Under the pieces are notes generated by a model, which searched no databases, had not been told where the DNA came from, and worked only from the letters and a program-made list of their open reading frames with translations. From Melampsora larici-populina 98AG31 (Eukaryota > Basidiomycota > Pucciniomycetes > Pucciniales > Melampsoraceae), in assembly GCF_000204055.1 (NCBI RefSeq), contig NW_006768783.1, positions 1-64,000 on the forward strand: a stretch of 64,000 nt of DNA, given 5' to 3'. The stretch's first letter is position 1, and the number at the start of each line of letters is the position of its first letter. The position numbers and the translations under genes are program-made. Positions 22,066 through 33,302 of the stretch are shown here, one piece after another.

Positions 22066-24235
22066 CTACTCTTCAGCACTGCTATCTTCATCACTACTTG
22101 TTCCAGATGTTGACTCGGATGAATCACCTTCTTCCTTGCCTTCTTCATCGGTCTCAGTCTCAGTCTCCATTTCTTCTTCGTCATCAATGTTGTGTTTCCT
22201 TTTATTTTTCTTCTGCTGATGTTTCTTCTTCTTGTTGTCTGCTGTTCCAAGGGAAGAAGTAGTATCTTTGTTTAAATTTAAATCAGTGGCAGTTGAATTG
22301 AGTGTAGACGAGGTGGATTGTTGTTTGTTGTTTGATTTCTTTGGACGCTTCTTAGATGGCTTCTTAGATTTTGTTGACCGGGGTAACATCTCACTTTCCG
22401 GTATCTTTTGAAGTTTGAAATAACCATTATCAATATCGCTTAGCCAACTTTGCTTCATTCGATCATCACATCCTCTAAAACCACGAAGTAGCTGAAATCC
22501 CTGGAGGGTTGATTTTGCCTCATCGCGAACAATTTGGACAGGCCAACCTTTTTCCAAAAATTTGCTCGCTGGATCCGGTACTTTTGGAAATTTTTGCCCA
22601 GGCATAACTTCATCTATTATATTTTCAGAAACCATAGAATCAAAGCAGTTCGTCAGCTGACATGATACATACAGAAATGAGATTTTTTAGCAAAAGGTCA
22701 CAAAATTGAAATTGTGTCCATACTCATTAAATTGTTCAGCTTTTGAGTGAGCAGACCCCGTCTTGCATCTGTGGGTTGTGGTTTTTTATTTTCTCTTTCC
22801 ATGGCGGCTGCTAGACCATGGACGTAGACCTTGAACTTCTCAGGTACCTTCAAGACATCGAGTGCCCAGTCTGCAAACTTTGCATTCGTACATGCCACCT
22901 CAGACCATCCATCTTGACTATCGCAACTAGCCGCTGTCAAATAATAGTTGATATGAAACCTTTGACATTCAACTGCAAACTAGAACGATACAAGAAAAAC
23001 ATGTGAAAAAGTACTTGTAGGAAGAATATCAAAAGCATAGCCAACTTACTGAGTGATGCGCTTTACGAAATGCTGCTAATGATTTCAGCTGTAATGTAGA
23101 AACTGAGTCGGATGATGTTGGCTCTCCATGAGTCGTGTGAACTTTTTGGACATCAACAAGTTTATCGAAAAGGGGCTGGTATTTCTGTCTCTCGTCTTCT
23201 GAAAGTTGGTGAACCTGAGGAGCCAAGACTTGAGCGGCTTGATCTTCTTCGATCTCCTCCTCGCCGTAGCTGTTGGTATCGGCTGGCTGCTTGGACAAAT
23301 CAGGAAGCTTTTCTAGCGCAAAGAAGTACGGGTCTTCAAATATATTTTTTTCATCTTTGCTCATATCGTCCCATAAATCACTAAGTTTCTGATTACGAGT
23401 CTTCCAGCCAGTACGGTCACTGCGTGGTGGGACTGAAATTGAAGAAGACTGTTAAGGTATAATATCCACAATTAAAAAGAATCAATCACTCACGTTTCTC
23501 TTTGAGCGCTTCTTTTCCAAATGCTAGAAATCTACTATATCGGTTGGGTCCAACAGTCTTGGGAGCCACATTTCTGTAGGCAAACATCGGGCATCAATTG
23601 ACATGGATGAGAAGATAAGTTGACAAGTCTGAAAATACATACACTAAGTCCCATATGACAGCCTCTGAAACCCCACCCATTAGCGCAGCCATCAATATCC
23701 TCTTTTCATAACCTATTCGGATGATTTTGATGAGGTTCTGAATATCTTGATGAGCTCGAGTTCGATTATGAGATTTGTTCTTTTTTTGATCAGCTATAGC
23801 TTGACGGAGGTCAGCAATCGTCCAGTTTTCTAATTGTTGCTCGTATGTGAGAGGGGTGAGGGATGGGAAGCATGAGGTGAAAGCTGATTGGGTTGAGCGG
23901 GCTTGGTTTGAAGAAGGATTAGGGCGAGCTTCGGTTCGAGGTTGATTATCTTCGGTTCGAGGTTGATTATCTTCGGTTCGAAGTCGATTCTGTTCATCTT
24001 GAATATGATTCAGATCTCTGGTATGATTATTGGCACCTTGTTCGTTCGTGAGGATGGGTGATTCTTCTTCATCTCCCAGTGGGCTAGCTTGATTATCTTG
24101 GTTTGATTTAGATTGTTTTGAAGCTGACTGAGTGGTTTTTTTTGATTTGCGGGCTTTTTTAGAAGCACTCTTGACAGTTGTATCAGTGGTTGGTTCGGTG
24201 GTTGGGTCGGCAGTGCGTTTCTTACCTGAGCGCAT
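22066..24235 (-). CDS. KDZ-element accessory protein, 613 aa, function unknown (HMG-box-like segment)
   Basis: Five exons on the minus strand (24235-23645, 23557-23494, 23432-23050, 22979-22724, 22613-22066) join through GT-AG introns into 614 codons with no stop before TAG. The N-terminus is Lys/Arg-rich (SASKKARKSKKTTQS, a likely nuclear signal), then a Gln/Asn/Arg repeat region (EDNQPRT twice). A helical segment (NWTIADLRQAIADQKK) follows. The stretch NRYSRFLAFGKEALKE ... NQKLSDLWDDMSKDEKNIF resembles the helix spacing of an HMG box, suggesting DNA binding (weak). A Cys/Trp-containing middle domain and a Lys-rich then acidic C-terminal tail complete it. It is transcribed away from the transposase gene and lies wholly inside the element's TIRs, so it is most likely a transposon-encoded helper. 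I do not recognise a named family. Confidence 0.75.
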
Positions 24236-25094
24236 GATGGGATTATAAATGGTTGATGTTGGATGTTTCGAAAGGCCGACAACCTGGATGGGGAGACAAA
24301 CATCTTCTGAAGAGTACCCGAGCTACTGATGTTCAGGGCCGGTCAGTCTGGCAACAGCATGTATCAATCTGTTCTTACACGCCCTCAATTACGTATCCTG
24401 GACGTAAACTGAAACGATTGAACATCGCGAATCTCATTACTTGTACTCGACATATATCTAGAAAAGGGATCTGTATGTTTTGCAATTGTGTTATCAATCA
24501 TAAGTTCAATCAATTGTAACCTTCAGAATTCCGCAGAATATCATCTCAAATGCCAACATCTCAGTGTGGCATCCTTTGGCATAGGTATGTTCAATTTGGT
24601 ATCAATTATTTTGAAGTTTTGCAAGCTCACTAGATACAAATTGCATGAAATGTACACCGTGATTGAAATCTATTGAAACAGAGTCCAAATTGAGAAGCTT
24701 ATGTGGACCTCAATTGATGGCATACTTTCAACTCACTCGGATCAGAATGCTGTTAAATATTTCCGGTGAACAGGTGACGGAGTTATAAGATTGGTCAATC
24801 AAATATTTGAAGGGTGTTCAAGTACACACAATCAAGCTTCACAATTGATGTTTCTTTGTTTTGAAGATTGGAATTACCTTCATTTATGATGAGTTGATTG
24901 ACAAGAACATATCATTGAGAACATAATAAACCCCCTGATTATTTTTGTTAGGTGAAAAATGAGAATTTTCAACATGAATATTGATAAGTTGATGATAGAA
25001 ATCATGTAATCAATGATACTGATATGAAAATGATGTCAAAGTTGTATAATGCCGTCTTGACATCATTATCCCTGGTTTGAGGATTGTTCATTAC
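24236..25094. other. Non-coding spacer between the two KDZ genes
   Basis: This AT-rich DNA is presumably the promoter region of the minus-strand accessory gene. No coding pattern or clear regulatory motif was found. Confidence 0.4.
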
Positions 25095-25970
25095 ATTCAA
25101 GAATATATGTTGACCTATGGGCACAACATATCTGACCATAACCTTGCCTACAAAGGTTTTGTGGAGGGTATATTGGTGTTCACGGAATTTTGTTTGCAAC
25201 ATCACAGTCATTACGCACAAGTGAGTTGTTGGTGGTGATTTAAACACAACTTGTTTGACCTTCCTCCGCAAGTAGATTGGGCGGCATATTTCAATTCACA
25301 GATTTGTTTTGGGAAACCTTAATTTTGAACATCTTGTTGTTGATGCACAGCAAGTTGATAAAAACTCTTACTTTTAGCCATCATTACGCACATGTGAGTA
25401 TTTTTCTACAACAACTTTTTCTACACTCCTCCAAGGTTGTTTTGGGTTGTATTTTTGTAATCACAGGACTTTGTTTGGCCTATGACAACCTTATCTTAAC
25501 ATACCTTGTTGTTGATGCACAGCAAGTTGATAAAAACTCTTACTTTTAGCCATCATTACGCACATGTGAGTATTTTTCCACAACAACTTTTTCTACACTC
25601 CTCCAAGGTTGTTTTGGGTTGTATTTTTGGAATCACAGGACTTTGTTTGGCCTATGACAACCTTATCTTAACATACCTTGTTGTTGATGCACAGGAAGTT
25701 GATAAAAACTCTTACTTTTAGCCATCATTACGCACATGTGAGTATTTTTCCACAACAACTTTTTCTACACTTCTCCAAGGTTGTTTTGGGTTGTATTTTT
25801 GAAATCACAGGGCTTTGTTTGGCCCATCACAACCTTACCTTAACATACCTTGTTGTTGATGCACAGCAAGTTGATAAAAACTCTTACTTTTAGCCATCAT
25901 TACACACATGTGAGTTTTGGGTATTTTTCCACAGCAACTTTTTCTACACTCCTCCAAAAGTGAAATGGTT
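25095..25970. repeat. 172-bp tandem minisatellite between divergent KDZ genes
   Basis: The phrase CTTGTTGTTGATGCACAG recurs at 25333, 25505, 25677 and 25849, exactly 172 bases apart; the inner copies are nearly identical and the outer ones are diverged. Each unit also holds CATCATTACGCACATGTGAG. Because 172 is not a multiple of three, the short ORFs seen across it are not a protein repeat. Confidence 0.9.
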
Positions 25971-26801
25971 TGTAGAAGTATGTTTGGGAGATTGTTTTTC
26001 CTATGGCAACTTTGCTTTACATCAACTCATTATTGATGTGAAGAAAATGACTTGTGTTCCACTTAACCAATCACCTGAACAAGTATACAACCATTTAAGC
26101 AACACGTGTTGTGAAGAATTCCATCTGCAAACAACCCGTCAGAGTCACACGAGTGTGACTGTCTTTCAACTCAACTGTCTCCAATAAACTTGTTCACTAT
26201 GAGTTCATCAAACAACACTAAACAGATTTCTCAAATTCAAAACAACATTTTTAAATACTGATCTAAGGCCAGATCCATTATTTCAAGAGGGCAATTGTGT
26301 CATAACTACACAATTACATCGATGATGATGACTTTCAATGATACACATGATGGTCACAATGCGTGCTTCTTCAATTCCACAAATAGTGAGCTGGTAGGCT
26401 TGGAGGTATTGTCCCTTTCAACATCGGTTGCTTGATGTTTTAATCACTGCGGCAAGTTTTATGAACGTGCAGTTGAGTTTATGTATAGTACTATAGTTCT
26501 TTGACAGTTTATCATAGTATCTTGACAGGACCCGACCTGCTCTCTGAAAATTCCAAACCACAGTAGAGTAGCTTGACTAGCGTGAAATCACACACCTCCA
26601 ATACATTCAACGGCGATTTCATCATCGATAGCCAGGGCTGTCATGGTTGTGCTGATCGTCTGAAAGTGTTTGACCTTTGACCAAAGGGGAAGACTTACCC
26701 AAAAAGGAAATTGAATTTTAATCACTGAATTTGATCTCACAAAATAGGTGTTCCCCAAAGCGTGTCAAATCAGATACAAGAATTTCATCTCACCTTTCAA
26801 G

Positions 26802-29800
26802 ATGGTTATGCCTGCCACAACCATTTGTATGCCATGGAAACGGAAAATCAAGAGAAACCGAAGACCAAACAACGACATAGCTCGCCAACTAGCTGAACTC
26901 CAAGCTCGTGAAGCTGCGGCCTCCAGTTCAATCATCAACAATGTCTTAATGCATATGGCGGAACCGGATGATGACGACAAAGATCGCCAAGGTGCCCCTC
27001 ACGGTCTAGATCCACAAGTCAAATACAACAATCTCAATCGTACAAACTCAGGAAGAAATCCTTTCTCTGATGATGATGAAAGTGACTATGACGGAAACGG
27101 AAATCTAAATCAACTTCAGCGCGAGTCGTACCAGGACAGAATCCTTTGGGAAGAAGAACAATGGCGAGAGGTGTTGCCTGCTATGTACATACAATTCATT
27201 AAGTGCTCTCGGAAAACTTTCCAGTGGGGGCATCCTCAGTTATGGAATCAAGACTGGAAGGAACCTTGTTGGTGCTCCGGTACGAGGCTAAGACCACCCA
27301 AAAAGATTGTCGTATTCGATATTATGTGTACGTTTGTCTTTCGTTACCTGATGAATCGATAAGTGGTGTTGATGATTGGTACAGATCGAAAGGAAATATC
27401 TGTAGACTTCTGTTCGTGCCATTCGGATTCGGAGAGACTTGTCATGATGGGCTTAATTGGTGGCACTGCCAAAAATCCATGTACCGCTTTCAGTATTCGG
27501 CTCATTCGTCTATACCAAATACTCTGGAAACTCTGCAGTGTAAGGATCAAACCTTTTTGTGAGTCATTGGACGAGTTTCTCGATGCTCATAATGCAATGA
27601 TACTGGTACCAAATGGAAACAAAGTAAGTTCCGGTTTGAAAGTGCATGATTCTCATCACTAACCGACTTGTTTTTTTGGTATGTAGCCTCGAGAATGGCG
27701 GAAGCCTTTCTCTTCGGCTGTGGATGCTTATCGCGATTTCCTACGCCGGGATATGGAGTATGAGAATCTTGCTCTCAAACTTACAGAGGTCGAAAAGCTT
27801 GCACTCAACTGCCCGCGCTGCTTTGGACCTACAGTCAAAGGAAAAAGGCCGGCGGAGCCCGATGTAATCGTTTCCTTGGATGGAAACTTTCAACATCGTC
27901 GTCATTTGGCAGCAAGTGCCCAATGGCGCAAGGAAAGTGCAGTGAAGCCATCTCTATTTGTACCTGACGATCACATCAAAGAATGGGAAGAACGAATTGG
28001 GCAAAAACAGCAGTGTCGAAAAAAAAAGGGAAAAAAGGGTGTGATAAAGGATGACTTGGTGGTATGATCAATTTGTGAATTTCAATTTTCATACATTCTA
28101 CTTATACTGTTTGACAGGACCCTTGCAGTGCGAGTCATACCACGGCAAACGATGTGAGAGGAAAACAAACCTGGAGTGGATGTGACGAGACCGGCATTTT
28201 CGGAATGGCATGCCGGCACGACCACATTTTGAAGTTTATCAACATTGTGCAAAGTGGGGAGCGGTTAGTCAAATCCAACTTACATATGTGTAATCTTGAA
28301 TAAGCTTGGTGAATTGATTTTTTGGTTTGCTGGGTGATATGCAGAGGGCACTTCCCAGTTGCGATGATCGACTGGATGTTCAAACAACTTGAAGATGCTG
28401 ATGGAGATCGTAAGAAGCTTGCAGTTCTGTATGACATTGGATGCAATTTAACAAAAGCAATCAAAAAGGTATTGTCATTTTATTACCAAAGGTCTTGTTT
28501 ATTCATGATCTCAATCTTTCTTTGTTTTGCCTGGTAGAGGAAGCTGTTCCCGGACCAAATGGCTGCTGGTGAACTGAAAATTGGTACAGGGGCGTGGCAT
28601 TCATATGCTCACATAAGGTCGTGCCAGTTAGAGTATAATCCTCGGTTGAATGATGATTGGGGTATGTCGGATGGCGAAGGTCTAGAGAGAATATGGTCTG
28701 CCTTCTCAGATCTAGTGGCTGCTCTACGCTATACTACAAAAGATCATCGGCTTTGTAGCTTAAACCTCAAAGGCCTTTATCATAACGAGTCCTTACGGTT
28801 CAACGCTGGTGCGTACTCCAATAACTCAATGTAATTGCACTGCAAGATCTCACAACAGTTTTCCGTACAGTTGATTCCATGATTCGGCGTCTAAATGAAA
28901 TGGAAAAACTATATGATGACAGCGGGGACAAGCTCACCAGTTTGAGCGTAGATGCTCAATATACCACTGAATATTTCAAATCCCAATGGCGTCGTCAGCG
29001 ACAGTGTCAGCTGAATGTTATCGTAACAGAAGGAATGGAACACTTGATGAATAAGCTTTCTCACTTGGTTGGGCTAGAGGAAGCTCTCAGTGAAGCCGAG
29101 TTAATGATTTTCTGACATTTTCCAATAGTTTTTGTTTCTACTGACTCTATTTCTACTCTAATCAACAGACGCGAGCTAAAAGGGCTTCGAAGGAAGAATA
29201 AAAAAAAACGAAACCAAGCTGACGAAGAGCACATTTTAGCACTGCCCGATACACTGGCCACCTTGAACGCAGAAATCTTGGCAGTGGTTGACGAACTGGG
29301 AGGAGATGAATTCCGCAACGTACCTGAAGCATCCAGTGAGTAATCCAATTTCTCAGTAAGCAACAAAGTCATTGTCTTACTTGATGATTTCTGCCACGCA
29401 AATTTCTTTTGCAGCTGCTGAGGGGAAGAGTTTAGTCTGCTTGCGTGTGGCAAAAGGGAGGCTATACGAGGCGAAGGTTGGAGTGGTGGAGGCAGAAAAA
29501 CAAGCTAATGAGAGGCATGGTACGTCTTTATTGTACGTACTGTTTTGAAAAAAAGTAATAAATGTCAATTCATCAGGTACACGTGAGCTACAGAGGCACA
29601 ATAAACTGTTACGAGCTAAAGAGGTCGATCTTGGGAAGAAGTTCAGAACACTTGACAGGCTGGTATTAGCTTTCAATCAGAATTTCCCCCAAAAGGCAAT
29701 TGATTGGTATACACTTGATGAAGTGAAAAGTATGCCAATCACGCACAATTTTTGGGATGTTGGTCGACTTACCCATCCCGATGAACCATGGGCTTGTGAT

Positions 29801-30372
29801 TTGAAAACTCAACACGGCATCACAGCATTCCTCGAAAGAAGTCATTCTGGGGATGAGCTGCGTAGGATTGCTCGAGAGTGCCGTCAGATGATCAAATGGG
29901 CTGTTGTGACAGATCAGAAGGTCACACAACTAGAGATCACAGCTTTTAGTGAAGGTGTGTTCATGCAATACAAACATCACATCAAAACATTTACCTAACT
30001 GAACAGCGATTGAGTTGAATAGATGATTCAGTCGACACAGTTGAAAACAAATGGGTGATGTCGATTGTAGGTTCTAAGAAGACACAACTGTCAGAAAACT
30101 TGGCCGAGAGCAAAGAAGTCCTGCAATCTCTGGTCTCTAATCTCATTCGAAATTATACACGCTTATGGATGCGGTGGAATTGTCGACTAGAAGAGATTCG
30201 TTTTGCCTCAATGCAGTATTCGGACCTACCAATTCTGGAAGAAGCTACACTTCAGACAGCATGGAATGAACTAATTGAAAGGAACAAAGGAAGGTGGGTA
30301 AAGATTGTTCAGGCAGATGTCATCCGTGCAGAGGATGACGAGCCTATTGGTGATGATTTCATTCATCATTAG
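26802..30372 (+). CDS. KDZ transposase with N-terminal CxC cysteine cluster, 969 aa
   Basis: Eleven exons (26802-27327, 27385-27623, 27687-28061, 28118-28263, 28345-28468, 28538-28808, 28871-29099, 29169-29335, 29415-29519, 29577-29954, 30023-30372) join with GT-AG introns into 970 codons, frame kept throughout. After a basic start (MPWKRKIKRNRRPNND), a cysteine cluster (PCWC, then VDFCSCHSDSERLV and NPCTAFSIRLIRLY) matches the CxC domains that accompany KDZ transposases. The catalytic core follows: DVIVSLDGNFQHRRH, GCDETGIFGMACRHD, LYDIGCNL, then HSYAHIRSCQLEYNPR and GMSDGEGLERIWS, the last giving the conserved acidic residue. A long coiled-coil-like C-terminal part (ELKGLRRKNKKKRNQADEE and on) is typical. 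It would cut and join the element's ends. A non-ATG frame extends to about 26748, so a further 5' exon is possible. Confidence 0.92.
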
Positions 30373-30722
30373 ACAGTTTCATCTTTATTCTACCACTGGT
30401 CCACCAATCTGATGTGCGCTTCACCAGAAATGCATCCATTCACTTTGATTGATCATGTGGTCAATAACTTTCAATCCCTCGTAATTCATCTCAGATTATT
30501 TGAATACTTTGTATCTAATTGTTTCGATGAGTCCTGAAACAAACTTTATAAATTATAATGAAACGCGAGGATTGAGAAAGGGGTGTTCTTTGAAAGACGC
30601 GAGATGCTTTGAGATGGTGAAGAAGGACATTGATTGAGCATCAATCAAAGAGAATATTGATCAAACTCTCCACCTCCAGCGTGAGATCTCCACGTATTGA
30701 TCTTGATCCGAAATCTTGCAAA

Positions 30723-31028
30723 ATTGATCTGTGGTCTTGTAAGATTGATCTGAGGCGCTCAGACTGATCTGGGGACTTACAAATTTTGAAAGTCCCCAAA
30801 TGACTTTTTTTTGTCGCTTTTTTGGGACTTTGAACATGGATTGGGATTGTTTGAAGCCCTTTTGAAAGCTTGATATACTTGGAAAATGACTTGTTCATGA
30901 TTTGCAGTACGTCGGAAATCGATCTGAGCGATCTTAAGTGATCTGGCAGAGAGCATCGGCTCTACGGTCGACGGTATTGCACAGTATGTGGTCGGGTTTT
31001 TACTCGATGGAAAGAAGTGCCACAGGTG
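30723..31028 (-). repeat. KDZ right terminal inverted repeat, 306 bp
   Basis: This is the inverted partner of 20679-21006, ending in GCCACAGGTG at the element's edge. It lies about 350 bases beyond the transposase stop codon. Confidence 0.92.
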
Positions 31029-31036
31029 AGACATGG
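31029..31036. repeat. 8-bp target-site duplication (AGACATGG), right of KDZ element
   Basis: This is an exact match to 20671-20678. Confidence 0.92.
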
Positions 31037-32177
31037 TTATCTTCAATAAAGAATGTGCAAAATAATTAAAACCTCAACATATTATCAAAATAGCTAATGA
31101 ATTAAAAAAGATGATACTGCTTCATTTTCTATCATATGGATAAAAAATATGGATGGGGCTGGTTGAAGAGTGAAGCTGGCATATTACAAGAGTATCAGGA
31201 GGTAGATGAATGATTATTCACTGGTTATGTATCTCATTTTCTATCATCTCCTAATTTGTTTCTCAAAACTCAAACAAAACATTAAACATCCAGATAAATG
31301 AAAAAAAATCATTTGCTTGATTTCCTGATTTGTGCCTCAGACTCAGAACTCAAACAAAAAAATAAAACATGTATATTACAGTAATCAAACAGTGCTGTTT
31401 TCTCTTTAAAAATGATAAAACTTTGCTTCTAATGATGATACAAATAAGGTAAAGCTTGTGAAGGAGACAGTATTAATGAATACAATGAGATGGTAATTTG
31501 TAGTTTAATGATGAATAAAAATGTACAATAACATCTTGAGACTTTCCTACACACCACAGGTGCATGGATATGATCATAAAAAATCCTTTCTGCCAGATGA
31601 TGTCTTTGTTCAGTTGCTTGAGTATGTGCAGTAGTAGTGGGCTCAACCTGGTCAGGAATTAAATTATCACCTCCCAATCTTGTTTTGAACCGTTGTAGAA
31701 CTTATAGCCAAACAAGGGTTATAGAGAGCTGGAAGAGGATAATCTACTAGTAAGATAAACTAATAGAAGTTGTCTAAGGACCGCTCTTCTAAAACAAGAC
31801 AATCAGAAAGGAGAACTTCTGTTGAATTGAGTACTGATAAGGAACAAGACATATCTAACTGATTTTTGATGAAGAAAAAAGCACCTGATCTGATTAATCT
31901 CAACACAATTTTTGTGTTATTCCATTCGAGTCAAAATGTAGAAAAAATAAACTCAATATATTTTTGATATCAATCCAGAATGACAATGTCATATAAAGCA
32001 CATAAAACAAATTTCTCCTCTGACAAAGGGCTGGTTTGAGTGACCTAGTACTGTTATAATAAGTTTATAATGATAAAAATGAACAAATCTCTGTAAGAGA
32101 TGAAGAAGAAAAGGAAAACAATTTTGCCAAAAGCACACAAATTCATATATATACACATCAATACAAATTGTTAAAGT
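31037..32177. other. AT-rich intergenic DNA
   Basis: Only short ORFs are present and none resembles a known family. No repeat pair was found. Confidence 0.4.
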
Positions 32178-32185
32178 GGTAAACA
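32178..32185. repeat. 8-bp target-site duplication (GGTAAACA), left of MITE
   Basis: GGTAAACA recurs at 32543-32550. Confidence 0.8.
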
Positions 32186-32542
32186 TCAGGTTGTGGGCGC
32201 ACTCATATTTTTGTAGGTGCACCAAGGCGTTTTTTTTTGGTTTTTTTGCGCCTAGGTGCCACTTGGTGCGCCGGGCGCATTTTCCTACAAATGAAAATCA
32301 CCAAAAGCCAAAATATCATTCTTGTATTATTATTTATTCTATGTTTGTATTGTCAGAGCTGTCTACTATGGCAGAATTGACTTTTTAAGGTGAGAAAAGC
32401 TAAGAAAAGCTGACATCAAAGCTCACAGCAAGTATCCAAGTCTCCAATATTGGTGACAGGACATAGAATTCCTAAAATTTGGTGTGATTCTTGTGAAGCT
32501 TTGCCAACCCTCATCCAACGTGTAGGCGCACCCACAACCTGA
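32186..32542. mobile_element. 357-bp hAT-type MITE
   Basis: Terminal inverted repeats beginning TCAGGTTGTGGG (left continues CGCAC, right TGCGC) are flanked by the 8-bp direct repeat GGTAAACA. The left half holds GTAGGTGCACC and GCGCCTAGGTGCC motifs. There is no coding capacity. The TIR differs from that of the hAT at 6.5 kb, so this MITE is not its derivative. Confidence 0.78.
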
Positions 32543-32550
32543 GGTAAACA

Positions 32551-33302
32551 GCACTTAAAAACCCTCTTTACCATATCAAAAATAATAAAATGAAACAAAA
32601 TAATGATCCTATTAATATTACTAATTCAGTAAGCAATTTGCATATTAACACTCTTCAATTTTGTCTACAACTTGTTTCTAACATATTACTAATGATAATC
32701 GATCTTCTTATGATCAATCTTCATATAGATTGGCTTATAAACACCCATTCTGATATTAAATGCGATTTCTTGATTAATAATTGATTTAAAATTGATGTTG
32801 CTGTGTAAAATTGATTTTAAACTGTGTAGTTGATCTTCACTGGTTGATCGATTCATCTTATGATTTGATTTCATTACTAGATTTGATTGGTATCATTGGT
32901 TTGTAATCTTATTGATTTATAATCCCGTTGACCAAATCCAAAAATCAAAAATCGACTTTTTAAACCTCTCATAAACCATAAATCAAACTGATACAGCTGC
33001 TACATACATAACCCATAAGTTTACTCTTCAAAGTTCAAATCCTCTTTGCCCTTTGCACTCAATCATTCTCAATCAATTTTCATTAAATTTTAATAACAGT
33101 AAACTTTGATTTGTTATAAATTTTTTCTTTCTCTTTCTCTCTCTCTCTCTGAAATATAAACAACTAAACTTAAACCTATGTGGACTATAACTGTTGTAAT
33201 AAAAAGTCGGTTTTTGGTTTTTGAAATTGAAATAATAAAAATTGATAACCATAAAATTGGACAATTAATAAGCTTGATTTGATATATGATAGAGTGTGAA
33301 AA
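32551..33302. other. Very AT-rich intergenic DNA
   Basis: There is a pyrimidine TCTCTCTCTCTC tract near 33130-33150; otherwise no feature was recognised. Confidence 0.4.

Larger units (their letters stand above)
20679..31028. mobile_element. Complete KDZ (Kyakuja-Dileera-Zisupton) DNA transposon, 10.35 kb
   Basis: Long terminal inverted repeats (20679-21006 and 30723-31028) are flanked by the exact 8-bp direct repeat AGACATGG. The repeats begin CACCTGTGGCACTTC and differ, by my reading, at three substitutions, one base in an A-run and one 21-bp repeat unit. Inside are two divergently transcribed genes, both with open reading frames after splicing: the KDZ transposase (plus strand, right half) and a 613-aa accessory protein (minus strand, left half). 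Between them lies about 2.6 kb with a 172-bp tandem repeat. Near-identical TIRs, a perfect target duplication and intact genes suggest a recent and possibly autonomous insertion. Confidence 0.93.

Noticed and set aside
25277..25893. Three similar ~71-90 aa ORFs as a small gene family
   Set aside because: They are reading frames across the 172-bp tandem repeat. The unit is not a multiple of three and there is no other coding evidence.
20679..31028. A TET/JBP dioxygenase gene as KDZ cargo
   Set aside because: TET/JBP genes accompany KDZ transposons in some basidiomycetes. Neither strand between the TIRs shows a HxD...H dioxygenase pattern; the cargo is the 613-aa protein only.
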